Source: Acidovorax sp. NCPPB 4044 (lineage in GTDB: Bacteria > Pseudomonadota > Gammaproteobacteria > Burkholderiales > Burkholderiaceae_C). Taken from it: 64,000 nt of DNA. The stretch is taken from the NCBI RefSeq assembly GCF_028069655.1, contig NZ_JAMCOS010000001.1, positions 3,812,001 to 3,876,000 on the forward strand. The letters run 5' to 3'. A program made the translations under genes and the position numbers. This document shows, in pieces, positions 28,371 to 37,244 of the stretch (its first letter is position 1; each line of letters opens with the position of its first letter). The notes under the pieces are model-generated. The model did no database searches and was not told the origin of the DNA. It saw only the letters and a program-made list of their open reading frames with translations.

Positions 28371-30184
28371 GCCGCCCGTTCCCCGCCCGCGCGCCGCACC
28401 ACGACAGCGCACCGCTGACCGCCACCTGGATGTTCTGGGGGCTCGTCGTCCCCCTCATCTTCTACGCCGCCCGCATGGTCGATGTGCTGGCGCGCACCGA
28501 CATCCCCTTCGATTCGCTCTACACCTACCTGCCGCTCGCGCGGCAGCTGCTGGAGGATTCGTCGCGCCTCTTCGACCACCCCGATTCCTACAAGGTGGCC
28601 CCGGGCGCGGTGGTGTACATGGCGCTCGCCGGGGCGAACCCGGTGGCCGTGAAGACCGCCAACCTCGCCATCTCGCTGACCGCGATGGTGCTGACGTTCG
28701 ACGCGGCACGCCGCATGGGCGGCCGCGTGGCGGCCGTGGCCGCGGGCTGGCTGTACGCGCTGCCCCACATGCTGGTGGAGGCGGGCGCGACGCTGATGGG
28801 CGAATCCCCGTTCATCTTCGTCGTGGCGGTGTGGCTGTGGGCCACGGGCTGCGCGGCCCAGCCGCGCGCGGTGCCGGCCGCGGCCTCCGGCAGGGCGCCG
28901 CGGCCTTCCGCGGCGCAAGTCGGCGCGGTGGTGCTGGCCGGGCTGGCCCTGGCGTCGGCGACGCTGACGCGCGCGACCTACATGTACTGGCTCCCGTTCG
29001 CGGTGGTGGCCTTCCTCGTGGCGGCATGGCGCCTGCGCGGCGATGCGCGCGGCGCGGCCGTGCGCATCGCCGTGATCCACCTCATCGCCACGCTGCTCGT
29101 GGGCGCGTACATGGTGCGGCAGAACGAGGCCTTCGGCCGGCCCATGGTCGCGACGGGCAGCGGCGCGGCGCTGTACTTCGGCAGCAACCCCGTGCTGTCC
29201 GGGTACGAGCCGCCCTTCTTCGGCCTCGCGCACGACGAGTCCACCATCGTGGGCGGAACGGCGGGACACCTTTCGATGGAAGGCGACCGCCGGCTTATGG
29301 AAGTCGCCAAGACCATGCTGCGCGAGCTGCCCACCGGCGAACTCATGAAGATGTACGTGCGCAAGCTCGGGGCCGTGCTGTTCTTCAGCCGTGCGCACCT
29401 CGACTGGCATGTGATGAACGACCGCGCCTGGCGCGTGGTGCTCGTGCTGCTGGCGGTGCTCGGCTTCTGGGGCAGCCGACGGCACCTGATGGGCTGGGTG
29501 GTGGGGGGCGCCGCCGCCTACCAGTGCGCCGTGCACGTGCCGGTGCTCTACAACCCGCGCTACAGCATCAGCGCGCTGGACATCCTCTTCGTGCTGCTCG
29601 CGGCGCAGGGCGTGGCGTGGCTCTGGAGCCGTCCGCGCCGCCGCGTGGCGGTGCCCTGCGCCTTCGCCGCCGTGCTGGCGGGCATCGCCATCGGTGCCTA
29701 CCACCAGCGCCACAGCCGGGCCCTGCTGCCCGATTTCGCCCTGATCCCGCCGCGGGCCGTCGCCATCGCGGACGGCAACGACCTGCACACTGCGGGATGG
29801 GACGGCGATCCGTTCCGCGCCCCCGCGCGCATGGTGGGCGGCACCGCCACGGTGGAGTGGGCCCCCGCGGAGCCCCCGCCGCAGGACATGATCACGCTCG
29901 TGCACCTGGGCATGCCGCGCTTCGAGGGCCGGTGCAACCGCGTCTGGCTGTTCCAGCGGCGCGCCGACGGCGCCGAGCGCTCTGCGCTCATCCGCCTGGC
30001 GGGCCTGCGCCAGGGCCAGGACATCAACTGGGGCATGCACCACGTGATCCTGCCCGAGGGCGGCGCGCGGCGCATCCTGCTGCGCTTCGAATGCGACCCG
30101 GGCACGCTCATGCAGTTCGACGTGATGGGGCTCTACCAGGCCAGCCCCGGGCGGCACTTCCGCCAACAGGCCCTGGGCGAGTGA
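28367..30184 (+). CDS. GT39-like membrane glycosyltransferase
   Basis: 605 residues starting with a GTG that overlaps the previous stop (GTGA). About 10 membrane helices occupy residues 20-455. The first loop holds acidic residues (RTDIPFDSLYTYLP, about 43-56), as in dolichyl-phosphate mannosyltransferase-like enzymes, and a late YNPRYSISALDILFVLLAAQG helix is typical of the family. A soluble extracytoplasmic domain of about 140 residues with a Cys pair ends the protein. Second GT-C enzyme of the set; probably adds a further sugar outside the membrane. Confidence 0.8.
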   Translation: MSRPFPARAPHHDSAPLTATWMFWGLVVPLIFYAARMVDVLARTDIPFDSLYTYLPLARQLLEDSSRLFDHPDSYKVAPGAVVYMALAGANPVAVKTANLAISLTAMVLTFDAARRMGGRVAAVAAGWLYALPHMLVEAGATLMGESPFIFVVAVWLWATGCAAQPRAVPAAASGRAPRPSAAQVGAVVLAGLALASATLTRATYMYWLPFAVVAFLVAAWRLRGDARGAAVRIAVIHLIATLLVGAYMVRQNEAFGRPMVATGSGAALYFGSNPVLSGYEPPFFGLAHDESTIVGGTAGHLSMEGDRRLMEVAKTMLRELPTGELMKMYVRKLGAVLFFSRAHLDWHVMNDRAWRVVLVLLAVLGFWGSRRHLMGWVVGGAAAYQCAVHVPVLYNPRYSISALDILFVLLAAQGVAWLWSRPRRRVAVPCAFAAVLAGIAIGAYHQRHSRALLPDFALIPPRAVAIADGNDLHTAGWDGDPFRAPARMVGGTATVEWAPAEPPPQDMITLVHLGMPRFEGRCNRVWLFQRRADGAERSALIRLAGLRQGQDINWGMHHVILPEGGARRILLRFECDPGTLMQFDVMGLYQASPGRHFRQQALGE

Positions 30185-32103
30185 AGGCGGACCGGCCCAT
30201 GCTCCGCAGCGCGCCCTCGGCCCCGGGCATCCGGCGCCCCGCCATCGGCCGCCGCCTGCGCGCGGCCGCGGCGCTGCTGTGGCTGGCGGCCGGCCTGCCG
30301 CAGGCCTGGGCCGCCGCCCCGGCGCCTGCCGCCGCGGCGCCGCGCCCGCCCCTGATCCTGGCCCCGACCATCGTCGGCATGGAGGTCTGCGACGACGTGG
30401 CCTCCGACCCCACGGTCACCGATTTCGAGGCGGCGGCGGCGCGCTGCCGGCAACTGGGGCGCACCGGCGCACGCGCCGTGCGCGAGCTGCTGGACACGCT
30501 GGAGCCCGGCGGTCCGGCCGGCGACGTGCAGGTCGGATTCACCGCCACGCTGCAGCTGCTCGGCCTCTACCGCCGCACGCCGCGCGGCTGGGAGATCGAC
30601 CCGGCGCTGGTGGACAGCTACCTGCGCCTCATCACCGAAGTGCAGCGGCCCGTCGTCGTGTACCTGGCCGCCAACCACTTCGATGCCGTCGGTCCGCTCA
30701 CGCGCGAGCTGTCGGAAGACCCGCGCAACCTGATGCTGCTGCCGGACGGCCGCGCGCCGGAGGTCGATTACTTCGGCCACCGCGTCGTGCCCTATACGCT
30801 GCTCACCGACCCCGACATTCCCGTCAACCGCTACCGGTTCGAGGCGCTGCGCTACGTGGCGCGCCGCCTGCAGGCCCTGCCCGCGGCCGTGCAGGACCGC
30901 ATCGTGGCCGTGACGCTGGCCGGCGAGGTGCACCAGTTCTTCCCGGATTTCGAGAACGGCATGGGCGACCACGGGGCGCAGAAGACCACCGATTACAGCG
31001 CCGCATCCGTCGAGGGCTTTCGGCGCTATCTCGAACGCCGCGATGGCAGCCTCGCGGCCCTGAACGAGCGCCTGGGCGCCCGCTTCGCATCGTTCGCGCA
31101 GATCCAGGCACCGCGGCGCGATGCCCGGGCGGACCCGCAGGTCCCCGTGCTGGAGCACTACGACGCCGCGGCCGCGGGCACGCTGGCCGTGGCGGGCTGG
31201 CTGTGGGACCCGCGCGGTCGCATCGACGGGCTCGACCTGTACCTCGACGCGCGCTACATGGGGCCGGTCCCGCGCGAGCTGCACCGGCTGGACGTCTACC
31301 GGGCCCTGGAGGCCGTCGATACCCCGAACGTGGGTTTCCGCATCGACCTGGACTACCGCGCCCTGCCCCCCGGCCGGCACCGCGCGCAGATCGTGGCCCG
31401 CAGCGGCCCGGCGCGCTACCGCGTGTTCGAGGTGCCCTTCACCGTGCTCCCGCGCGACCGCGCCGCCGCCCTTCCCACGCGCCGCCCGCCGGGCGTGTTC
31501 GGCATGGCGGATGCCGGCACGCTGGAAGGACTGCTCGCGCACATCGACATGCCCGTGCCCCACACGGAACCCGCGGTGCTCTTCAACCCGCTGGCGCGCG
31601 ACTGGAACGACTACCGCGCCGAGCAGGTCGCCGGGTGGCTCAAGGCGTTCCATGCCATCGCGCGGGACGCGGGCCTGCCGGCATCGAAGCTCTATTCGCA
31701 CCAGATCCTGCCCGCCGTGAACTCGTCGTGGAACCCGCAGCTGTTCGCGGTCGAGGCCACGCTGGAGCGCTCCGCGCCCTGGAAGCACGGCATCAACCTG
31801 TACGGCGGCGCGACGCATAACGCCTGGGTGCAGCGCTTCCTGGCGGAACGTGGCATCCAGGAATACGGCATCCCCGAATTCCATCCCCAGCAGTGGAAGC
31901 GCGACGGCGTGGCGCTCTCCGCGCTGCAGTTCCAGCGCGCCAGCGGCGCGCGGTTCATCAGCCCCTATTTCTTCTCCGTGATCCCCGCGCGGCTCAAGAA
32001 GAACACCGGCCAGGGCATCGACCGCATGGAGCTGTCGCCCGGCAACCCGCAGGACGGCTCCGACCGCTTCTACCGCGCCCTCATCGAATTCGCCCGCCAA
32101 TGA
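30181..32103 (+). CDS. Secreted glycoside-hydrolase-like protein of unassigned family
   Basis: 640 residues from a GTG overlapping the previous stop (an ATG at 30199 is possible). Signal peptide to about residue 45. An alpha/beta barrel-like first part (about 57-320) holds LAGEVHQ with Glu249 and a DYSAASVEGFRRYLERR segment like GH42-type barrels. A beta-sandwich-like insert follows (about 325-430, TLAVAGWLWDPRGRIDG). The last part has HGINLYGGATHN and EYGIPEFHPQQW with Glu566. Glu249 and Glu566 could be the catalytic pair; that is inference. It may trim or transfer the glycan made by its neighbours. Confidence 0.7.
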   Translation: MKADRPMLRSAPSAPGIRRPAIGRRLRAAAALLWLAAGLPQAWAAAPAPAAAAPRPPLILAPTIVGMEVCDDVASDPTVTDFEAAAARCRQLGRTGARAVRELLDTLEPGGPAGDVQVGFTATLQLLGLYRRTPRGWEIDPALVDSYLRLITEVQRPVVVYLAANHFDAVGPLTRELSEDPRNLMLLPDGRAPEVDYFGHRVVPYTLLTDPDIPVNRYRFEALRYVARRLQALPAAVQDRIVAVTLAGEVHQFFPDFENGMGDHGAQKTTDYSAASVEGFRRYLERRDGSLAALNERLGARFASFAQIQAPRRDARADPQVPVLEHYDAAAAGTLAVAGWLWDPRGRIDGLDLYLDARYMGPVPRELHRLDVYRALEAVDTPNVGFRIDLDYRALPPGRHRAQIVARSGPARYRVFEVPFTVLPRDRAAALPTRRPPGVFGMADAGTLEGLLAHIDMPVPHTEPAVLFNPLARDWNDYRAEQVAGWLKAFHAIARDAGLPASKLYSHQILPAVNSSWNPQLFAVEATLERSAPWKHGINLYGGATHNAWVQRFLAERGIQEYGIPEFHPQQWKRDGVALSALQFQRASGARFISPYFFSVIPARLKKNTGQGIDRMELSPGNPQDGSDRFYRALIEFARQ

Positions 32104-32978
32104 CGTCCGCCACGCTATCGCGCCCCGCTCCCGACCTGCAGCCGCTGGACCGGTGGCGCCCGCCCGCCGGCCTGATCGGCGTGTTCACCGACATCGACGA
32201 CACGCTCACCACCGAAGGCGCCATCACCGCCGATGCGCTGCAGGCCCTGCAGGCGCTGCGCCATGCCGGCCTGGCGGTGATCCCCGTCACCGGCCGGCCG
32301 GCCGGCTGGAGCGAGCCCTTCGCCCTGGCATGGCCCGTGAACGCGATCGTGGCCGAGAACGGCGCCGTGGCGATGTCCCGCGAGCCCCTGGCCGCGGCGG
32401 GCGGGGGCATGCCGCCGGAGGCGCTGGCGCTGCACAAGCTCTACCAGCAGGACGCGGCCACGCGCGCAGTGCAGTACGCGCGCATGCAGGAGGTGCTCGC
32501 GCGCATCGAGCGCGAAGTCCCCGGCGCGCGCCGTGCCACCGATTCGGCGGGCCGCGAGTGCGACATCGCCATCGACCACAGCGAGTTCACGCAGCTGCCG
32601 CAGGCCGCCATCGACGCGGTCGTGCAGCGCATGCGCGCCGAGGGCATGCACGCCACGGTGAGCAGCATCCACATCAACGGCTGGTACGGCGACCACGACA
32701 AGCTCGCCGGTGCGCGCTGGATCGTGCGCACGCTGTTCGGCCGCGCGCTGGACGCGGAGATCGGCCGCTGGGTCTACGTGGGCGATTCCACCAACGACCA
32801 GGCGATGTTCGAGGCCTTCCCGCACAGCGTGGGCGTGGCCAACATCGCGCGCTTCGTGCCGCAGCTCACCCACCGGCCGCGCTTCGTCACGCACGCGGAG
32901 CGCGGGGCGGGCTTTGCGGAGGTGGCGCAGGCCATCTTGCAGCCAAATCGCCCTCATGCCGCTGGATCCATTGAATAG
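32100..32978 (+). CDS. HAD-superfamily (type IIB, sugar-phosphatase-like) hydrolase
   Basis: 292 residues. Motif I FTDIDDTLT places the nucleophile and acid at Asp31 and Asp33; TGRP is motif II; GDSTNDQAMFEAF is motif IV. The C2-type cap in the middle resembles sucrose- and mannosyl-3-phosphoglycerate phosphatases. It overlaps the previous stop (ATGA), the last gene of the set. The final residues HAAGSIE (286-292) and the stop codon come from copy C of the 44-nt repeat, so the native C terminus has been replaced or extended. Confidence 0.85.
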   Translation: MTSATLSRPAPDLQPLDRWRPPAGLIGVFTDIDDTLTTEGAITADALQALQALRHAGLAVIPVTGRPAGWSEPFALAWPVNAIVAENGAVAMSREPLAAAGGGMPPEALALHKLYQQDAATRAVQYARMQEVLARIEREVPGARRATDSAGRECDIAIDHSEFTQLPQAAIDAVVQRMRAEGMHATVSSIHINGWYGDHDKLAGARWIVRTLFGRALDAEIGRWVYVGDSTNDQAMFEAFPHSVGVANIARFVPQLTHRPRFVTHAERGAGFAEVAQAILQPNRPHAAGSIE

Positions 32979-32998
32979 TTTGCTATTTAATTAATAGC
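32955..32998 (-). repeat. 44-nt palindromic repeat, copy C
   Basis: Overlaps the 3' end of the HAD hydrolase gene. Read on the minus strand: GCTATTAATTAAATAGC, spacer AAACTATTC (one base from copy A), then AATGGATCCAGCGGCATG. It supplies seven codons plus the stop of the HAD gene. Confidence 0.88.
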
Positions 32999-33022
32999 AA
33001 ACTGCTGGCGGCGGCCTGCTGG

Positions 33023-33985
33023 CTATTGCGCCTTGGCCAGCCCCAGCTTGTCGATCACCGCCTTCTCGCGGGCGTAGGTGTCCTGGGCGAACTGCCGGTA
33101 GGCGGCCGTGTCCATGTAGATCGGCACCATGTCGTAGCGCGCGAGCGCGCTGCGGTAGCTTTCCTGGTCCATCGCGGCCTTGAACGCGTCGTGCAGGCGG
33201 CGCACCACGTCCGGCGGCGTGCCCTTGGGCGCGCCGATGCCGAAGGGCGAGTTCTGCACGATGTCGATGCCCAGCTCCCGCAGCGTCGGGGCATCGGGGA
33301 ATTTCGCGAGCCGCTCGGCCCCCCAGGTGTTCAGCACCCGCAGCTTGCCGGCCTCCACCTGCGGCGCGAAGCCCGTGGAGTCGGCCGCGGCCATGATCTG
33401 CCCGCCGAGGATCGCCTGCATCAGGTCCGCGCTGCCCTTGTAGGGCACGTGCAGCAACTGCAGGCCGAGCTGCTGGGCCGCGCGCTCCATGGTCAGGTGC
33501 GGGCTGGTCAGCGCGCCGGTCGAGCCATAGCTGAGCTTGCCCGGGTTGGCCTTGGCATAGGCCACGAAGTCCGCCCAGGTCTTGAACGGCGAATCGGCCG
33601 GCACCACCACGCCGAAGGCATAACCGGTCACGTTGATGATGTAGCTGATGTCCTTGACCGGGTCCCAGTTGATCTTGGTCGTGTAGGGCATGCGGAACAC
33701 GCCCAGCGGGATCTGCGCCACGGTGTAGCCGTCGGCCGGCGACGACTGCAGCATCTGCGCCGGCAGCGTGCCGCCCGCGCCGGGCTTGTTGTCGACGATG
33801 ACCGGCTGGCCCAGCACCTTGGACGCGTTGTCGGCCAGCACACGCATGGTGATGTCCGTGGGGCCGCCCGCGGGGAAGGCGATCACCAGCTTCACCGGCC
33901 GCGCTGGAAAACCCTGGGCCCGGGCGGACAGGGTGGGCGCGAGGGCGGCGGCGGCCCCCCACTGGATCCAACGGCGTCGCTGCAT
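33023..33985 (-). CDS. Bug-type (TctC-like) periplasmic solute-binding receptor
   Basis: 320 residues from the ATG at 33985, which has a GGAGT ribosome site; the longer open frame is not supported. An N-terminal twin-arginine-like signal (MQRRRWIQWGAAAALAPTLSARA), then the Bug fold with VKLVIAFPAGGPTDITMRVLA and VDNKPGAGG, the carboxylate-binding loops. No TctA/TctB membrane genes are nearby, so it is an orphan receptor, as is common in Comamonadaceae. Convergent with the HAD gene. Confidence 0.92.
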   Translation of the reverse strand: MQRRRWIQWGAAAALAPTLSARAQGFPARPVKLVIAFPAGGPTDITMRVLADNASKVLGQPVIVDNKPGAGGTLPAQMLQSSPADGYTVAQIPLGVFRMPYTTKINWDPVKDISYIINVTGYAFGVVVPADSPFKTWADFVAYAKANPGKLSYGSTGALTSPHLTMERAAQQLGLQLLHVPYKGSADLMQAILGGQIMAAADSTGFAPQVEAGKLRVLNTWGAERLAKFPDAPTLRELGIDIVQNSPFGIGAPKGTPPDVVRRLHDAFKAAMDQESYRSALARYDMVPIYMDTAAYRQFAQDTYAREKAVIDKLGLAKAQ

Positions 33986-34213
33986 GTACGTAACTCCTGC
34001 TCGAAAAAGAAAAAGGCGATCCGGCCATTGCAGCGCGGCCCCGGCCCGTTGCCAACGACGCAAACCCTGACCTGCTGTCGCCGGTGTGTCACGTGGCGCG
34101 CGGGGGGCCGCGCGGCACTGCCGCGCTCGGTGCGGGGCACCGGCCGTGCACCGCAGCCTCCGCCGGAAGTCAGCGCAACCCGCGCCTCCGGCAGCCGGTA
34201 TCGGCCTCTCGGC

Positions 34214-34651
34214 TCAGCCGGGCGGCGGCGGACCCTCGGATGGCGGACGCACCGCTTCCAGCGGGCGCGCGTCGCAGCCCTGCCCCGCAGCGATCCAGCG
34301 CAGCGAAAGCGCCTTCAGCCAGCGCAGGGCCCAGGCATTGCGCCAGCCCGTGACACCGGCCGGGTCGGCCACCATGCCGCACACGTAGCGCCCGCCCTCC
34401 CCGGGCCGCTCGGCAGGGCTCCAGCGCAATGCCACGCAGGCCCCCGTGCGGCGGCGGGACACCAGCATGCCCAGCGGGCACGGCTCGGCGAGGCAGCACA
34501 GCCCGCAGCCATTGCAGGGCGCCCCCATGGCCGGCTGCGCAGGGGCCTCCGGGTGCCAGAGCACGACCTGCTCCTGCACGCCACCGCGGCCCGTCCGCGC
34601 CTCGGGCGGCGAGCGGTGCGGCTCGGGAGTGTCGGGGTCGGTCGGAAGCAT
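34214..34651 (-). CDS. Cysteine-cluster protein (YkgJ-like, putative metal-binding)
   Basis: About 145 residues. A CNGCGLCCLAEPC cluster, then single Cys residues in GACVALRW, RYVCGMV and GQGCDARP, resemble the YkgJ-type CxxCxxCC zinc/iron-chelating proteins. The start is uncertain: ATG at 34651 is used; 34693 and 34720 are alternatives, and none has a clear ribosome site. The N terminus is Pro-rich and the C terminus ends in PPPPG. Function unknown. Confidence 0.65.
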   Translation of the reverse strand: MLPTDPDTPEPHRSPPEARTGRGGVQEQVVLWHPEAPAQPAMGAPCNGCGLCCLAEPCPLGMLVSRRRTGACVALRWSPAERPGEGGRYVCGMVADPAGVTGWRNAWALRWLKALSLRWIAAGQGCDARPLEAVRPPSEGPPPPG

Positions 34652-34857
34652 GGACAGGCAAGGGAGGCCGGCGGCAAGTTGGAGAGGCCCCATGATCCGG
34701 CGCCATGGCCCCGGCGGCAAGCCGGGCAGCGATGCCCCTGCGGGGTACCGGAGCCCCCTGCAGGAACGCGGCCGCTGTCCGATGCACGGCCCGCGCGGAC
34801 GGCAGCCAACCGAAGAAATCCTCAGCGCGGCCGGGCAACCGACGGCGCCGCCTTCTC

Positions 34858-34886
34858 AAAAAAAGAAAGCGCCCGAAGGCGCTTCC
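34858..34886 (-). terminator. Rho-independent terminator of the glt operon
   Basis: Minus-strand stem AAGCGCC / GGCGCTT with a 4-nt loop, followed by a T-rich tract (TTTCTTTTTTT). It ends the amino acid ABC operon. Apart from this terminator, nothing else is visible in the gene-free stretch between about 34652 and 34961. Confidence 0.9.
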
Positions 34887-34961
34887 AACAGCGGGGCAGC
34901 AAGGCCCACGGCACCCCGCGGCCCGAGGGCGACGCGGCCATGGCCCTGCCGGCAACCCCGA

Positions 34962-35708
34962 TCAGTGCTGCAGGATCTTGTTGAGGAAGTCCTTGGTGCG
35001 GGGCTGGCGTGCGTCGGCGTTGTTGAAGAAGTCGTCGCGCGAGCAATCCTCGAGGATCTTGCCGCCCACGTCCATGAAGATGACGCGGTTGCTGACCTTG
35101 CGGGCAAAACCCATTTCGTGGGTCACGCACATCATGGTCATGCCTTCGTTGGCGAGGCTCACCATCACGTCGAGCACCTCGCCCACCATCTCGGGGTCCA
35201 GCGCAGACGTGGGTTCGTCGAACAGCATCACGATCGGGTCCATCGACAGCGCACGCGCGATGGCCACGCGCTGCTGCTGGCCGCCGGAGAGCTGGCCCGG
35301 GAACTTGTCCTTGTGCGCCGAAAGGCCCACGCGGTCGAGCATCTTGAGGCCGCGCTGGCGGGCTTCGTCGGTCTTGCGGCCGAGCACCTTGATCTGCGCG
35401 ATCGTGAGGTTCTCCGTCACCGACAGGTGGGGGAACAGCTCGAAATGCTGGAAAACCATGCCCACCTGGCTGCGCAGCTTGGGCAGGTTGGTCTTGGGAT
35501 CGTGCACGGCCACGCCGTTCACGTAGATCTCGCCCTTCTGGATCGGCTCCAGCGCGTTGATGGTCTTGATCAGCGTGGACTTGCCCGATCCCGAAGGACC
35601 GCACACCACCACCACCTCACCCTTGCTGATGCGGGTGGAGCAGTCGTTGAGCACCTGGAAGCTGCCGTACCACTTGGAAACGTTCTTCAGTTCGATCATT
35701 TGGTTCAT
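34962..35708 (-). CDS. gltL: Glutamate/aspartate-type ABC transporter, ATPase
   Basis: ATP-binding subunit powering polar amino acid uptake. 248 residues; Walker [11 protein letters not shown]-loop [11 protein letters not shown], signature [15 protein letters not shown] and Walker [13 protein letters not shown] are all intact. It is the last gene of the gltI-J-K-L order on this strand. Confidence 0.95.
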   Translation of the reverse strand: MNQMIELKNVSKWYGSFQVLNDCSTRISKGEVVVVCGPSGSGKSTLIKTINALEPIQKGEIYVNGVAVHDPKTNLPKLRSQVGMVFQHFELFPHLSVTENLTIAQIKVLGRKTDEARQRGLKMLDRVGLSAHKDKFPGQLSGGQQQRVAIARALSMDPIVMLFDEPTSALDPEMVGEVLDVMVSLANEGMTMMCVTHEMGFARKVSNRVIFMDVGGKILEDCSRDDFFNNADARQPRTKDFLNKILQH

Positions 35709-35721
35709 TCCTCAGAGCACA

Positions 35722-36390
35722 TCAGCGGATGATGGCGATTTTCCGGTGCAAGCGCTTCACCACCCAGGAGAGCGCGAAGCACATCACGAAATACACGACG
35801 GCCGCCAGCAGGTAAGCCTCGATGGGGCGGCCATAGTTCTTGCCCGCGGTCTCGAAGCCCTTGAGCATGTCATAGGCGCCGATGGCATACACGAGCGAAG
35901 TGTCCTGGAACAGGATGATGGTCTGCGTGAGCAGCACCGGCAGCATGTTGCGGAACGCCTGCGGAAGGATCACGAGCTTCATGTTCTGCCCGTAGGTCAT
36001 GCCCAGTGCCTGCCCGGCGAACACCTGCCCACGCGAGATCGACTGGATGCCCGCACGCATGATCTCGCTGAAGTACGCGGCCTCGAAGGCGATGAACGTG
36101 ATCACCGCCGACATCTCGGCCCCGATGGGCTTGCCCACCAGGAACGGCACGAGCAGGAAGAACCACAGGATCACCATGACCAGCGGAATGCTGCGCATGC
36201 CGTTGACGTAGATCGTCGCCGGCACGACGAGCCAGCTGCGGCCCGACAGGCGCATGAGCGCCAGCAGCGTGCCGAACAGGATGCCGCCGAGCGTGGCCAC
36301 GATGGTGAGCACGATGCTGAAGTAGAAACCCTTCAGCACGAACTTGCTGATGATGTCCCAGCTGTAGAAGGAGAAATCGAGCGACATCAT
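35722..36390 (-). CDS. gltK: Amino acid ABC transporter permease (GltK-like)
   Basis: 222 residues starting at the double ATG at 36390/36387, directly after the gltJ stop. Five membrane helices, with the EAA-type loop EIMRAGIQSISRGQVFAGQALGMTYGQNMKLVILPQAFRNMLP that docks the ATPase. It is expected to pair with the GltJ-like permease. Confidence 0.93.
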   Translation of the reverse strand: MMSLDFSFYSWDIISKFVLKGFYFSIVLTIVATLGGILFGTLLALMRLSGRSWLVVPATIYVNGMRSIPLVMVILWFFLLVPFLVGKPIGAEMSAVITFIAFEAAYFSEIMRAGIQSISRGQVFAGQALGMTYGQNMKLVILPQAFRNMLPVLLTQTIILFQDTSLVYAIGAYDMLKGFETAGKNYGRPIEAYLLAAVVYFVMCFALSWVVKRLHRKIAIIR

Positions 36391-36391
36391 G

Positions 36392-37123
36392 TCAGTGCCC
36401 CCCGCCGGCGCCACCCGCCACGATGAAGCCCGGCACGCGTGCACGTTTTTCGATGAAAGCCATGATCCGGTTGATCGCGAAAGCGGAAGCCATGTAGAGC
36501 CCCGTGACGGCCAGGTAGATCTCGATGCCGCGCGAGGTTTCCTCCTGGGCCTGCATCGCGAACATGGTCAGCTCGGTGACCGACACCGCAAATGCCACGG
36601 ACGAGTTCTTGAAGATGTTCATCGTCTCGCTCGTGAGCGGCGGGATGATGATCCGGAAAGCCATGGGCAGCAGCACGTAACGGTAGTACTGCACCGTCGT
36701 GAAGCCCAGCGCCATGCCCGCATACCGCTGGCCGCGCGGCAGTGCCTGGATGCCCGAGCGCACCTGCTCGGCGATCCGGGCGGACGTGAAGAATCCCAGC
36801 GCCAGCACCACGAGGATGAAGCCCGACACGTTCTTCATCACCGGGAAGATGGCCGGCACCACGTGGTACCAAAGAAAAATCTGTACCAGCAGGGGGATGT
36901 TGCGGAACAGCTCCACCCACGCATTGCCAAAACCGACCAGCACCTTGTTGTCGGGCAGCGTGCGCAGCGTGCCGATGACCGAGCCCGCCACGAGCGCAAT
37001 CACCAGCGCCAGCAGGGCCACCGACACGGTCCATCCCCAGGCGGAGAGCATCCACTGGAGGTAGGTCGGATATTCGCCCCCCGGGTCCTGCAGGAAAACC
37101 TGCCAATCCCAATTCGATCCCAT
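36392..37123 (-). CDS. gltJ: Amino acid ABC transporter permease (GltJ-like)
   Basis: 243 residues, five to six membrane helices, HisM-type. Conserved ELFRNIPLLVQIFLWYHVVP and the ATPase-docking loop QVRSGIQALPRGQRYAGMALGF are present. Its stop almost touches the gltK start. A hairpin separates it from gltI upstream. Confidence 0.93.
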   Translation of the reverse strand: MGSNWDWQVFLQDPGGEYPTYLQWMLSAWGWTVSVALLALVIALVAGSVIGTLRTLPDNKVLVGFGNAWVELFRNIPLLVQIFLWYHVVPAIFPVMKNVSGFILVVLALGFFTSARIAEQVRSGIQALPRGQRYAGMALGFTTVQYYRYVLLPMAFRIIIPPLTSETMNIFKNSSVAFAVSVTELTMFAMQAQEETSRGIEIYLAVTGLYMASAFAINRIMAFIEKRARVPGFIVAGGAGGGH

Positions 37124-37189
37124 GGGAATTCCTTCTCAAATCGTCATACGTCCTGAAATCCAGCGGGTGCCCGCCCCTGCCGGAGCGAC

Positions 37190-37218
37190 AAACAAACGCC
37201 CACCGTCAGGTGGGCGTT
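37190..37218 (-). terminator. Intercistronic hairpin between gltI and gltJ
   Basis: Perfect 10-bp stem AACGCCCACC / GGTGGGCGTT with a 4-nt loop and a T-rich tail (TGTTTGT) on the minus strand. It probably acts as a partial terminator or 3' stabiliser, giving more binding protein than permease. Confidence 0.75.
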
Positions 37219-37244
37219 CGCAGGGACGGGCACGTCCGTTCGCA

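Noticed and set aside
28330..32103. A 1257-residue + frame spanning the GT39 gene and the glycosidase-like gene
   Set aside because: The first half is an out-of-frame read of the GT39-like gene; the real protein starts at 30181 or 30199.
34652..34961. A gene in the gap before the glt terminator
   Set aside because: Frames here are short, Arg/Pro-rich and overlap the terminator; none has a ribosome site or recognisable domain.
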